A stretch of 64,000 nucleotides of DNA from Putridiphycobacter sp965230195 (GTDB taxonomy: Bacteria; Bacteroidota; Bacteroidia; Flavobacteriales_D; Crocinitomicaceae): the NCBI GenBank assembly GCA_965230195.1, contig OZ245997.1, positions 3,100,001 to 3,164,000 on the forward strand, written 5' to 3'. This document shows positions 14,425-23,058 of the stretch, in pieces; the stretch's first letter is position 1, and the number at the start of each line of letters is the position of its first letter. The position numbers were made by a program, and so were the translations under genes. The notes under the pieces were generated by a model, which worked only from the letters and a program-made list of their open reading frames with translations, was not told the origin of the DNA and made no database searches.

Positions 14425-16872
14425 TCAGCTTATCTTTTTGGGAGATTTCACTTTATCCTTTAGCAAACTAATTTTTAATACCTCGTCCATTGTTTTAACG
14501 TAGTGGAACTTCAGGCCTTTCAAGTATGAAGGTTTGATATCTTCTATGTCTTTTCTGTTGGCTTCACATAAAATGATTTCCTTAATATTGGCTCGTTTGG
14601 CGGCCAGAATTTTTTCTTTAATGCCACCAACAGGTAATACGGCACCCCTTAAAGTAATTTCACCTGTCATAGCCAGGTTTTTCTTCACTTTTCTTTGAGT
14701 CATTGCTGAGGCAATGGAAGTCAACATGGTAATTCCGGCAGATGGTCCGTCTTTAGGAGTAGCACCTTCAGGAACGTGAATATGTAAATCCCATTTGTCA
14801 AACAATTCAGGGTTTAATCCTATTAAATCCGAATTGGCTTTTAAAAACTGGTGTGCCAGTACAGCAGATTCTTTCATTACATCTCCCAAACTACCAGTCA
14901 AGGTTAGTTTACCTTTCCCCTTAGTCAGACTAGTTTCAATAAAAAGAATATCTCCGCCTACCTGTGTCCAGGCTAATCCGGTTACAACTCCGGCAAATTC
15001 ATTACCAATATATTTGTCTTTTTCATGTGATGGTCCAAGAATTGTTTTGACCTGATCTAAAGAAACAGCCTTGTCAAATGACTCATTCATAGCAATTGAT
15101 TTGGCTCTGTTTCTGACAATTTTGGCTAACTTTTTCTCTAATCCCCTTACTCCTGATTCTGCAGTATAAGCTGTCACAACCTTTTCAATCACTTCATTCG
15201 ATAAGCTAATATCATCTTTTGTGATACCATGGTTTTTGATTTGTTGCGGAATAAGATGTTGCTTGGCAATCTCAATTTTTTCCTCAACAGTATACCCGGT
15301 TACTTCAATGATCTCCATTCGATCCCTTAACGGCCCCTGAATAGTACTTAGATTATTAGCTGTGGCAATAAATAATACTTTAGATAGATCATAGTCAAGT
15401 TCTACAAAGTTATCGTTAAAAGCAGCGTTTTGCTCCGGATCCAGTACCTCTAAAAGGGCAGAGGAGGGGTCCCCGTGAGTATCTCTACCTACCTTATCAA
15501 TTTCATCCAGTACAAAAACCGGGTTAGATGATTTAGCCTTTCTCAGGTTTTGAATGATCCGACCTGGCATTGCACCAATATAAGTTCGTCTGTGCCCTCT
15601 GATTTCAGCTTCATCATGGACTCCACCTAAAGACACTCTGACGTATTTTCTACCCAATGCTTCTGCAACTGATTTTCCCAGTGATGTTTTTCCCACACCA
15701 GGAGGGCCATAAAGACATAAGATTGGTGATTTCATATCACCTTTCAACTTAAGCACTGCTAAGTATTCAATAATTCTTTCCTTTACTTTATCCAATCCAA
15801 AGTGGTCACGATCAAGTATTTCCTGTGCTTTTTTCAAATCGAATTTATCACGGGTCATTTTTTTCCATGGTAAATCCAGAATCAGGTCAATATAGTTCAA
15901 CTGAACAGAGTATTCAGCCCCCTGAGGGTTCATGCGCTCAAGTTTCTTAATCTCTTTATTATAAGCTTTCCTTGTGGCTTTACTCCACTTTTTCTTAGCA
16001 GCCCTTTTGTCAAACTCTTTAATTTCGTTTTCAATTGGGTTACCACCGAGCTCTTCCTGGATGGTCCGCATTTGCTGATTCAGAAAGTACTCTCTTTGCT
16101 GCCGATCCATATCCACCTTAACTTTACTTTGGATCTCATTTTTCATCTTCAGCATTTTAATTTCGTGAGACAGGTGAACCAGTACGGCTTCAATTCTCGT
16201 CACTAAATCATTAATTTGAAGAAGATCCTGTTTTTGGTGAACATCACCACTTAGATTAGATGAAATAAAATTGGCCAGGAAAGTCGGACTTTCAATGTTT
16301 TTAATAGCGAATGTGGCATCAGTTGGAATATTTGGAGATTCCTTGATGATCTTCAGCGCCATATCTTTCATTGAATCAACTAAAGCCTGATTTTTTGTGG
16401 TGGTCATATCCATCTTCTGATCAATAAGACCGGTAACCAATGCTTTAAAATAAGGCTCTTCCTGTATAAAAGAGGTTAATTCAAATCGCCTTTTCCCCTG
16501 TATGATAACAGTAGTTGAACCATCCGGCATTTTTAATTTTTTGATGATAGTAGCCACCGTACCAATACGGTGTAAATCATCTTTTAAAGGTTCCTGTATT
16601 TCAGGTTTTTTCTGGGCCACAACTCCAATGGTTTTATCAGAGTTATAGGCATCTTCAATAAGCTTGATAGATTTATCTCTTCCCACAGTGATTGGAATCA
16701 CTACCCCTGGAAAGAGTACATTATTTCGAAGTGGAAGAATTGGTAAAACTTCCGGTACAGTTTCTTTATTCATATTGTCCTCTTCTTCTTCCGAAATAAG
16801 AGGAATAAATTCTGAGTCTTGATCAATGATGTGTGTTAAATCTAAAAAGTCTTTTGGCATAAATTCAGACAT
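14425..16872 (-). CDS. lon: ATP-dependent Lon protease
   Basis: The 815-residue LonA-type protease degrades misfolded and regulatory proteins in the cytoplasm as a hexamer. The N-terminal substrate-binding domain starts near residue 40 (VLPILPLRNNVLFPGVV), and a coiled region lies around 240-330. The AAA+ module has Walker A GPPGVGKTS and Walker B VFVLDEID. The C-terminal protease domain has PKDGPSAGITM with catalytic Ser711 and GGIKEKIL with Lys754, the expected dyad spacing of 43. Length is normal for Bacteroidota, with an acidic N-terminal extension (EEEEDN) as often seen there. No sigma-32 box or CIRCE element was seen upstream. It ends in a strong terminator and is monocistronic. Assignment is secure. 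Confidence 0.97.
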   Translation of the reverse strand: MSEFMPKDFLDLTHIIDQDSEFIPLISEEEEDNMNKETVPEVLPILPLRNNVLFPGVVIPITVGRDKSIKLIEDAYNSDKTIGVVAQKKPEIQEPLKDDLHRIGTVATIIKKLKMPDGSTTVIIQGKRRFELTSFIQEEPYFKALVTGLIDQKMDMTTTKNQALVDSMKDMALKIIKESPNIPTDATFAIKNIESPTFLANFISSNLSGDVHQKQDLLQINDLVTRIEAVLVHLSHEIKMLKMKNEIQSKVKVDMDRQQREYFLNQQMRTIQEELGGNPIENEIKEFDKRAAKKKWSKATRKAYNKEIKKLERMNPQGAEYSVQLNYIDLILDLPWKKMTRDKFDLKKAQEILDRDHFGLDKVKERIIEYLAVLKLKGDMKSPILCLYGPPGVGKTSLGKSVAEALGRKYVRVSLGGVHDEAEIRGHRRTYIGAMPGRIIQNLRKAKSSNPVFVLDEIDKVGRDTHGDPSSALLEVLDPEQNAAFNDNFVELDYDLSKVLFIATANNLSTIQGPLRDRMEIIEVTGYTVEEKIEIAKQHLIPQQIKNHGITKDDISLSNEVIEKVVTAYTAESGVRGLEKKLAKIVRNRAKSIAMNESFDKAVSLDQVKTILGPSHEKDKYIGNEFAGVVTGLAWTQVGGDILFIETSLTKGKGKLTLTGSLGDVMKESAVLAHQFLKANSDLIGLNPELFDKWDLHIHVPEGATPKDGPSAGITMLTSIASAMTQRKVKKNLAMTGEITLRGAVLPVGGIKEKILAAKRANIKEIILCEANRKDIEDIKPSYLKGLKFHYVKTMDEVLKISLLKDKVKSPKKIS

Positions 16873-16971
16873 ATATTCAGTGTTTTTGTCAGTTTGTCAT
16901 TTGTTATAAATATTTCCTGCACAATTTGACACAATTACTACTATAACGTGTCATTTTATGTAGTTACCCCT

Positions 16972-16986
16972 AATGGTTCAACCATT
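16972..16986. repeat. 15-bp inverted repeat between lon and the GlmU-like gene
   Basis: AATGGTT-C-AACCATT is a perfect 7-1-7 inverted repeat. It lies 12 bases after the stop of the gene at 16998 (minus strand) and about 100 bases before lon. It could be a weak terminator hairpin (loop TTCAA) or an operator in the lon upstream region. There is no T run, which favours an operator. Confidence 0.3.
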
Positions 16987-16997
16987 GTGCCAAAAAA

Positions 16998-18131
16998 CTA
17001 TTTGTGATCAAACAGGTACTTCAGTATATTTTTATCTTCAGGTGAAAGCTCAATGTTTCTTCTTTTCATCATTGTACCAGCCACATTTATTGCTTTATCA
17101 AAGTCAAATGGCTCGGTAATACCCCAACTGAATGATGAAATAAACTTTGGTGGAAATTCAGCGCCAAATATATTAGCGGAAACCCCAACTGTAGTTGCAG
17201 TATTTAGCATGGTGTTAATACCTGTTTTTGAATGATCTCCCATTAATACACCACAAAAAGTAAGGTCGGTTTGCTCCAGCTTATTGGTTTCAAAACTATG
17301 TATTTTAAGGTTACTGTAGTTGTTTTTTAAGTTGGAGGAATTAGTGTCAGCACCAAAATTGCACCATTCACCAATCACTGAATTACCAATAAAGCCATCA
17401 TGTCCTTTATTACTATATCCCTGGATAATACAGTTAGAAACTTCTCCACCAACTTTACTGTAAGGACCAATAGTGGTAGCACCGTATATTTTTGCACCCA
17501 TCTTAATTACACCACCTTCTCCAAGTGAAAATCCACCTCTAATCATACATCCTTCCATAATTTCAGCATTCCTTCCTATATATATAGGCCCGTTTTTGGC
17601 ATTTAAAATTGCACATTCTACGGTTGCGCCTTCTTCAAGGAAAATATGCTCAGCATTCATTACCTGATTTGAAGAGCTGATTGGAGCCGAAACTCTGTTT
17701 TTAGTCAACAGATCAAAGTCAACGGCAATGGCCTTGTCATTTTTTTGAAAGAGTTCCCATACATTGTTCAGCCAAAGTACAGTACTTTGAGCTTCTTTCT
17801 TATGGATATTATCGCCTCTTGTGGCAATCCACTTTCCATTTTCAACTAAACTTTCATCAGTACTCAAGTTTAATATTTCATTTAATAATACGGAGTCCGG
17901 TTTTAAATTAGCCGCAATTGTAATATCAGCCAGAAGTGTATCAGGAAATTTGTCCAGAAGGTAAGATTCGGTTTGATGAAATATTTCAATATTAATATTT
18001 TTTTGTTTAAATAATTCAATCCAGGTTTCACTGATGGTTAAAATTCCAAACCGTAGTTCCGCCACCGGACGGGTAAGGGTAAGCGGGTTAAACCTGAGGT
18101 GTAAATTATTATCGGAGAATCTTATTTTCAT
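16998..18131 (-). CDS. GlmU-like sugar nucleotidyltransferase/acyltransferase family protein
   Basis: The 377-residue protein has a degenerate N-terminal nucleotidyltransferase-like domain opening with FNPLTLTRPVAELRFGILT. The C-terminal half (~165-340) is a left-handed beta-helix built from hexapeptide repeats (GPIYIGRNAEIMEGCMIRGG; ...GAKIYGATTIGPYSKVGGE). This matches the alternative GlmU family of Bacteroidota, predicted to make or modify UDP-N-acetylglucosamine or a related sugar nucleotide in the cytoplasm. The canonical GlmU pyrophosphorylase motif (LaaGxGtRm) is absent at the N-terminus, so the exact reaction is uncertain. It lies downstream of rpmE2 on the same strand, after that gene's terminator. 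Confidence 0.8.
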   Translation of the reverse strand: MKIRFSDNNLHLRFNPLTLTRPVAELRFGILTISETWIELFKQKNINIEIFHQTESYLLDKFPDTLLADITIAANLKPDSVLLNEILNLSTDESLVENGKWIATRGDNIHKKEAQSTVLWLNNVWELFQKNDKAIAVDFDLLTKNRVSAPISSSNQVMNAEHIFLEEGATVECAILNAKNGPIYIGRNAEIMEGCMIRGGFSLGEGGVIKMGAKIYGATTIGPYSKVGGEVSNCIIQGYSNKGHDGFIGNSVIGEWCNFGADTNSSNLKNNYSNLKIHSFETNKLEQTDLTFCGVLMGDHSKTGINTMLNTATTVGVSANIFGAEFPPKFISSFSWGITEPFDFDKAINVAGTMMKRRNIELSPEDKNILKYLFDHK

Positions 18132-18176
18132 AGATTTGAGTATTGTACTAAAGCTAACTAAATTTTAGTCAAAAAA

Positions 18177-18198
18177 AAAGCCTCATTACTGAGGCTTT
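18177..18198 (-). terminator. Terminator of rpmE2
   Basis: The stem AAAGCCTCA (18177-18185) / TGAGGCTTT (18190-18198) has a TTAC loop. It lies 20 bases after the L31 stop and runs on the minus strand into a T tract (complement of the A run 18171-18179). Confidence 0.85.
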
Positions 18199-18217
18199 CA
18201 AAAATACTAAAAGTATA

Positions 18218-18475
18218 TTATTTTTTCAAGTTCTTTCCGTATCTGTTCTTAAACTTATCAATTCTACCAGCAGTATCAACAAATTGCATTTTTCCAGTAA
18301 AGAACGGGTGAGACTTGTGTGAGATATCTAATTTAACTAAAGGATATTCGTTTCCATCTTCCCAAGTAATGCTTTCTTTAGAAGGTGCACATGAATTGCA
18401 TAAAAAAGCATAGTCATTAGTCATATCCTTAAAAACAACTAATCTGTAATCTTCCGGGTGAATTCCTGTTTTCAT
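18218..18475 (-). CDS. rpmE2: 50S ribosomal protein L31 type B
   Basis: The 85-residue protein opens MKTGIHPEDYRLVVFKDM and contains the L31 signature HKSHPFFTGKMQFVDTAGRI followed by KFKNRYGK. It is the longer, type B form, with the family insertion. Cysteines in LCNSCAPS are present but not in the four-Cys zinc ribbon of type A, so it is probably zinc-independent. It binds the central protuberance of the large ribosomal subunit. It has a strong own promoter (18527-18556) and its own terminator. In Bacteroidota this is commonly the only L31. Confidence 0.95.
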   Translation of the reverse strand: MKTGIHPEDYRLVVFKDMTNDYAFLCNSCAPSKESITWEDGNEYPLVKLDISHKSHPFFTGKMQFVDTAGRIDKFKNRYGKNLKK

Positions 18476-18526
18476 TTTATAATATATTTAATCTAGTTCT
18501 ATTTAAAAGTATCCAAAATCGGAGTG

Positions 18527-18556
18527 CAAATGTACATAATTTATTTATAAAAGCAA
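18527..18556 (-). promoter_or_regulatory. Housekeeping promoter of rpmE2
   Basis: On the minus strand, TTG (complement of 18554-18556) is followed after 19 bases by TACATTTG (complement of 18527-18534). This fits the Bacteroidota consensus TTG-N19-TAnnTTTG in both sequence and spacing. The leader before the ATG at 18475 would be about 45 bases. Confidence 0.7.
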
Positions 18557-18619
18557 TAAGAAATAAATAATAAAATAAAATTTATTAAAATTCGTATAGT
18601 ATATTTGAGTGCGCAAAAT

Positions 18620-20011
18620 ATGAAATATATAATTCCTGTCATATTCTTTTGTCTGTTAATTTCTTTTTCCTGCAAGAAATCACCGGTCTATACTAAGGAA
18701 AATTTAACTTTTTCTTCTGATACTATCATATTCGATACTGTTTTTACTACAGTAGGTTCAGCAACTAAAAGGTTAAAGTTTTATAATGATAATGCTTTAC
18801 CAATAATTGTTGATGAAATTGAACTGATGGGAGGGGAGAATTCACCATTCAATATTAATGTTGATGGTGTTAGTGGAACATTTCATTCCAATTTGGAATT
18901 AGCTGGAAGAGATTCTCTTTATTTGTTTGCAGAAGTGACTTTATCAGTTAATGATCAGAATTTACCTTTGGTTGTTGAAGACTCTATTCGTTTTAAAGCT
19001 AATGGAAAGGATCAATATGTAAAGCTGGTGGTGTGGGGACAGGATGCATACTTTCATACTAACGAAATTGTAAGCGGAAACTGGGCAAATGATAAACCGC
19101 ATGTTATATATGGTATAGCAGCAGTAGGATTTCCTGAAACGGAAAGCTCTGCTGAGATAAAGGACCTGACCTTAACTATTCCGGCGGGCACTAAAGTATA
19201 CTGCCATAAGCGGTCTTTTCTGTATGTATATAAAAGTACATTGTTGGTACAGGGAACATACGAGAATGAAGTTGAGTTCAGACATGATCGTTTAGAGTCT
19301 TTTTATGATGATAATGCAGGACAATGGGGTGGCATTATTCTGAGTCAGGCCAATCACGCGGATATTGACTATGCCATTATTAGAAATGCGGAAATCGGCT
19401 TAAGGGTTGATACCACAGCCAGTTTTAATACACTTAACCTGACTAATACTGTAATACAAAACAGTTTATTTTATAATTTATTTACGGCAGCCGGACCTTT
19501 TATTAATGTAGAAAACTGTGTATTTGGTGATGCAGGGTTGATCTCAACCTACTTATTTGCAGGAGGAGAAGCCAGTTTTAAACATTGTAATTTCGTTAAT
19601 TACTGGTCAGGGTCCCGAAGCGGACCGGCATTGGCACTTAAAAACTGGTGGGAATTTGAGGATCTGATTTATGTCAGAAATGTAACCAATACAACTTTCG
19701 AGAATTGTGTGGCATATGGGAATGCTATGACCGAATTTGTGGTAGATACCATTGCGGAAGCCCCGGCAATATTTGATGCTTCATTTACGAATTGTTTGTT
19801 TAAAAGGGAAGAGCCTTATGATTACCCTAATTTTATTGGGATGATATGGAACGACAATCCATTGTTTATGGATACAGGGATGAAGGATTTCCATATTGGA
19901 ACAGATTCTCCTTTAAATGATGCTGGTATTGCAACTTCAGGTATTGTTCTTGATATTGAGGGAAATGCACGAAATATCACTAGTCCGGATATAGGTGCTT
20001 ATGAAAATTAA
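18620..20011 (+). CDS. Lipoprotein with beta-sandwich and beta-helix domains
   Basis: I chose the ATG at 18620 (MKYIIPVIFFCLLISFSC); the in-frame TTG at 18605 would add five residues before the signal sequence. The signal peptide ends at a lipobox (SFSC), so the 463-residue product is a lipoprotein. Residues ~25-150 form a beta-sandwich with abnormal-spindle-like character. Residues ~190-420 form a right-handed parallel beta-helix (short repeats such as ANHADIDYAIIRNAEIGLRV), ending with GTDSPLNDAGIATSG...DIGAYEN, a typical C-terminal motif of Bacteroidota pectate-lyase-like surface proteins. No catalytic residues can be pointed out. A TATATTTG box at 18600-18607 would give a very short leader. 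Its stop overlaps the convergent gene at 20008. Confidence 0.75.
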   Translation: MKYIIPVIFFCLLISFSCKKSPVYTKENLTFSSDTIIFDTVFTTVGSATKRLKFYNDNALPIIVDEIELMGGENSPFNINVDGVSGTFHSNLELAGRDSLYLFAEVTLSVNDQNLPLVVEDSIRFKANGKDQYVKLVVWGQDAYFHTNEIVSGNWANDKPHVIYGIAAVGFPETESSAEIKDLTLTIPAGTKVYCHKRSFLYVYKSTLLVQGTYENEVEFRHDRLESFYDDNAGQWGGIILSQANHADIDYAIIRNAEIGLRVDTTASFNTLNLTNTVIQNSLFYNLFTAAGPFINVENCVFGDAGLISTYLFAGGEASFKHCNFVNYWSGSRSGPALALKNWWEFEDLIYVRNVTNTTFENCVAYGNAMTEFVVDTIAEAPAIFDASFTNCLFKREEPYDYPNFIGMIWNDNPLFMDTGMKDFHIGTDSPLNDAGIATSGIVLDIEGNARNITSPDIGAYEN

Positions 20012-20346
20012 TTTACGGTAAAGGATGATGTTGTAGTGGCACTGTCTCCTAAAAAAGAAAAGTCATTAAAGGTAGTTAATTTTACAGTATAAGATCCCGG
20101 CGTTTCAAACTGGTTTGTAAAAACACGATCACTCCATCCTTTGTCATTTTCAACCGCTGAATCCGGTCCTGAAATTCGCCATATATAACTCCATTCATTT
20201 TCTGAGCACGAAGTAAATGTAATAGATTCTCCAGCATTAATAGCACCAACGCTTAGCTCCATACAAGCAGTTACTTTCTTATCCTTATTACAAGCAATAA
20301 AAGCTAAAATAGTAAAGGACAGGATAATACGGGAAATAAAACGCAT
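20008..20346 (-). CDS. Small lipoprotein with PKD-like domain
   Basis: The 112-residue protein has a signal peptide with lipobox (FIAC). The remaining ~90 residues resemble a PKD/Ig-like fold: AGESITFTSCS, WSYIWRISG, FETPGSYTVKLTTFN. This order (start strand, W.w...G, pGxYtVxLt) is the PKD pattern. It is probably anchored to the outer membrane or periplasmic face. Function is unknown. Its stop codon overlaps the stop region of the convergent beta-helix lipoprotein gene by four bases, with no terminator between them. Confidence 0.65.
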   Translation of the reverse strand: MRFISRIILSFTILAFIACNKDKKVTACMELSVGAINAGESITFTSCSENEWSYIWRISGPDSAVENDKGWSDRVFTNQFETPGSYTVKLTTFNDFSFLGDSATTTSSFTVN

Positions 20347-20551
20347 CTGTTAATTGTTCAATTGTTTGCAAGCCAAAAGTAAGAAAAAAAAATTAAGAAA
20401 AAAATATTCATTCAACCGGACCATCATACACTTTCAAAAAGGGCAATAAATATTGGATTTCTAACGTTAAATAAAATAAGTTGTAACTTAATCGAATGAT
20501 TGGGTTATATCTAATGCAAAGAGATAAAAACCAAAACCAAAACAAGAAATT

Positions 20552-21133
20552 ATGCCAATTAATCCAATTTACCATCACACTGAAGATAAACTCAGGCAGG
20601 AGCTTCAGTGGGTAAAGTTAGCGCAGGAAAAGCCCGAACGGTTTGCGCCGCTTTACAACAAATACTATGAGCAGATATTCAGATATATCTATCAGAGAAT
20701 GGATGATAAAGAGTTAGCTTTTGACATCACTAGTCAGGTGTTCCTGAAGGCTATGAATAATATCGGCCGCTATGAATACCGCGGTGTTCCGTTTTCATCA
20801 TGGTTATACAGGATTGCCAAAAGTGAAGTTTACCAATCATTTCGCGATAAAAAAGCCAAAAGAACGGTAAGTGTTGAAAGTTTTCAGTTAGTAGAAATGA
20901 TTGAAGACTGGGATGAAGACACTTCCGAAGCCAGAAGGGTTGTTTTATTGGAGATTATTGATAAATTGAAAGAGGAGGAGGTCCAGTTAGTTGAGATGAG
21001 ATACTTTGAAAAAAGATCGTATCGTGAGATTGGAGAAATATTGGAAATGACTGAGAATAATGCGAAGGTGAAAACTCACCGGATTATAAATAAAATGAAA
21101 AAAATATATAAAAAGTCATATGAACAATTATAA
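20552..21133 (+). CDS. ECF-type RNA polymerase sigma factor
   Basis: The 193-residue sigma-70 family protein has region 2 in FAPLYNKYYEQIFRYIYQRM...DITSQVFLKAM...PFSSWLYRIAKSEV (residues ~30-100) and region 4 in LVEMRYFEKRSYREIGEILEM...NAKVKTHRI (~145-185), the -35-binding HTH. There is no region 1 or 3, as expected for ECF sigma factors. The last 14 bases overlap the start of the next gene, whose membrane product is the likely anti-sigma partner. The target regulon cannot be deduced. Confidence 0.9.
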   Translation: MPINPIYHHTEDKLRQELQWVKLAQEKPERFAPLYNKYYEQIFRYIYQRMDDKELAFDITSQVFLKAMNNIGRYEYRGVPFSSWLYRIAKSEVYQSFRDKKAKRTVSVESFQLVEMIEDWDEDTSEARRVVLLEIIDKLKEEEVQLVEMRYFEKRSYREIGEILEMTENNAKVKTHRIINKMKKIYKKSYEQL

Positions 21134-21914
21134 AATAGAAAGAGATCGACCAAGGATTTCTTCAGAAGAAATTGCTCAAAAGAAGGATTTTGATTCATTA
21201 TTGAATAATTATAAGATAATGAATCGTCCTTTTTTCAAGAACCCCTGGTTTTTTGGTGTTACCGGTATGGCAACCCTGGGGCTTTTAATAGGAGGTATTT
21301 ACAGTTTTACATCCACAAAACCAATTGAGGCTGATCAAAACCTTGCATTAATGAGTGATGCGCCACCACCTCCGGACGAAGCAAAGGTTATACAACTTAA
21401 ACCTGACCCGGTTTCAGAAAAAGTTGAAAACAAAGAAATAATAACACCTCAAAAAAAAAATGCACATGATAAAACAACTACTTTAGATCAAAAAGAAGAA
21501 GAAGAAGAAGTTTCAACACCTGCAGTGCTACCTCAGGTAGAGGAATCACCAGTTGTAGAAGAACAACCTCCGGTCATTGAGGAGGAAACACCTGATGTAG
21601 ATCCGAGAATTGCTTCCTTTCCAAGAATAGCTGGAAAAATGGGTGGTTTCATTTCAAAGTCTGAACTGAGAGATGATAAAGGCATTTATACAGCACTCGA
21701 CCTCAATATCTCTGAATTTGAATTACACATAGCTACCGGATTTGGCAGTAAGGTATACCGTACCAAAGGTCACCGACTGTCGGATGAAATGTTAGCAGCA
21801 ATATCAGATTTAGGTCCGGGAGAGGAGATATTTTTTGAAAACATAATGGGTGAAACCGAGGAAGGTCAAACCGTGAAGCTATCACCAATAAAATATGCTT
21901 TGGTTAACCGATAG
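21120..21914 (+). CDS. Single-span membrane protein, putative anti-sigma partner
   Basis: The 264-residue protein has a cytoplasmic N-terminus (~1-42; DFDSLLNNYKIMNRPFF), a membrane helix (~44-62, FGVTGMATLGLLIGGIYSF) and a proline- and glutamate-rich periplasmic linker (~70-165). A C-terminal domain (~170-264, SKSELRDDKGIYTALDLN...GPGEEIFFENIMG) follows. The last part has the look of a GldM/TonB-like or beta-sandwich repeat rather than a known sensor. Translational overlap with the ECF sigma gene and the topology fit an anti-sigma factor, but no zinc-binding ASD motif (HxxxCxxC) is present, so inhibition of the sigma factor is inference. Confidence 0.65.
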   Translation: MNNYKIERDRPRISSEEIAQKKDFDSLLNNYKIMNRPFFKNPWFFGVTGMATLGLLIGGIYSFTSTKPIEADQNLALMSDAPPPPDEAKVIQLKPDPVSEKVENKEIITPQKKNAHDKTTTLDQKEEEEEVSTPAVLPQVEESPVVEEQPPVIEEETPDVDPRIASFPRIAGKMGGFISKSELRDDKGIYTALDLNISEFELHIATGFGSKVYRTKGHRLSDEMLAAISDLGPGEEIFFENIMGETEEGQTVKLSPIKYALVNR

Positions 21915-21983
21915 GAGTATAGTATGACGTAAAAACGTCTGTTAAATATTCCTTAAATCCTTATTTATTTCAAAACGCATTTT

Positions 21984-21991
21984 TAACTTTG
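21984..21991 (+). promoter_or_regulatory. -7 box of the pyrD operon
   Basis: TAACTTTG matches TAnnTTTG. It places the transcription start near 21998, so the ATG at 21997 can hardly be used and the ATG at 22009 is favoured. No clear -33 TTG was found at the usual distance. Confidence 0.45.
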
Positions 21992-22008
21992 TAAAAATGC
22001 GCAATTTC

Positions 22009-23055
22009 ATGTATAAAACTTTTATCAGACCAATACTATTTTTATTCGATCCTGAAAAAATTCATCACTTTACATTTAGTTTTATAAAATTCACATCAAA
22101 AATTCCATTTGTTTCATCAATCCTAAAGTCAACATACAGAGTTAAGGCTGATAATTTAAAACAAAGAATATTTGGTTTGGATTTTGAAAATCCGGTAGGT
22201 TTAGCTGCCGGTTTCGATAAAAACGGAACATTATATAATGAACTTGAAAATTTTGGATTTGGATTTATCGAAGTTGGAACTGTTACGCCCAGAGCCCAAT
22301 CTGGAAATCCCAAAAAAAGATTATTCCGATTAAAAAAAGACCAGGGGTTAATTAATAGAATGGGGTTCAACAATAATGGGGTTAAAGCGCTGGTAAGCCA
22401 ATTAAAAAAACGTAAAACCCAACTGGTTATTGGTGGCAATATTGGCAAAAACACTGATAGTCTTCCCGAACAGTATATTGACGATTATAAAACAAATTTT
22501 ACGGAACTGCATCCTGTAGTAGATTATTTTGTAGTTAATGTCAGCTGCCCTAATGTTGGGAGTATGGCTAAATTACAGGATAAAGATTTTCTAATCGAAT
22601 TGCTAAACGAACTGAATGCGATTAACACAGCAAAAACTGTAAAAAAACCAATTTTATTGAAAATTGCACCTGACCTGAACGACCAACAACTGGACGAAAT
22701 TATAGAAGTGGTGGCCGAGACAAAAATAGATGGTGTTATAGCTTCAAATACCTCGGTAAACCGGGAAGGTTTAAGTACAAGTAAATCAGAACTTGAACAA
22801 ATTGGAAATGGCGGTTTAAGTGGACAACCTGTGACTGACAGGAGTACCAGGGTAATCAACTACCTGTCTTCAAATTCTGGTAAAGCTTTCCCAATTATAG
22901 GTGTAGGAGGAATTCACTCACCTCAGGATGCCATAGATAAAGTAAAAGCAGGCGCCAGTTTGGTTCAGGTTTATACAGGTTTTATATACGAAGGACCTAA
23001 ATTGGTCAAAGAGATTAATAAAGAAATTAGTCGTTTAAACCTCTTAAACGCTTAA
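22009..23055 (+). CDS. pyrD: Dihydroorotate dehydrogenase, class 2 (quinone) type
   Basis: The enzyme oxidises dihydroorotate to orotate in pyrimidine synthesis, with FMN and membrane quinone. I chose the ATG at 22009 (MYKTFIRPILFLF), the family's usual start; the ATG at 21997 lies at the predicted transcription start. Length is 348 residues. The N-terminal amphipathic helices (FDPEKIHHFTFSFIKF) mark class 2. The core has GLAAGFDKNG, RMGFNNNG, LKIAPDL and NTSVNREGL. The catalytic-base segment reads VNVSCPNVG, with Cys where class 2 enzymes normally have Ser; Cys is typical of class 1. It is first gene of a compact operon; HMG-CoA lyase-like follows after 3 bases. Confidence 0.93.
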   Translation: MYKTFIRPILFLFDPEKIHHFTFSFIKFTSKIPFVSSILKSTYRVKADNLKQRIFGLDFENPVGLAAGFDKNGTLYNELENFGFGFIEVGTVTPRAQSGNPKKRLFRLKKDQGLINRMGFNNNGVKALVSQLKKRKTQLVIGGNIGKNTDSLPEQYIDDYKTNFTELHPVVDYFVVNVSCPNVGSMAKLQDKDFLIELLNELNAINTAKTVKKPILLKIAPDLNDQQLDEIIEVVAETKIDGVIASNTSVNREGLSTSKSELEQIGNGGLSGQPVTDRSTRVINYLSSNSGKAFPIIGVGGIHSPQDAIDKVKAGASLVQVYTGFIYEGPKLVKEINKEISRLNLLNA

Positions 23056-23058
23056 GTT

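Noticed and set aside
14425..16872. Heat-shock operator (CIRCE) at lon
   Set aside because: No TTAGCACTC-N9-GAGTGCTAA-like sequence was found upstream.
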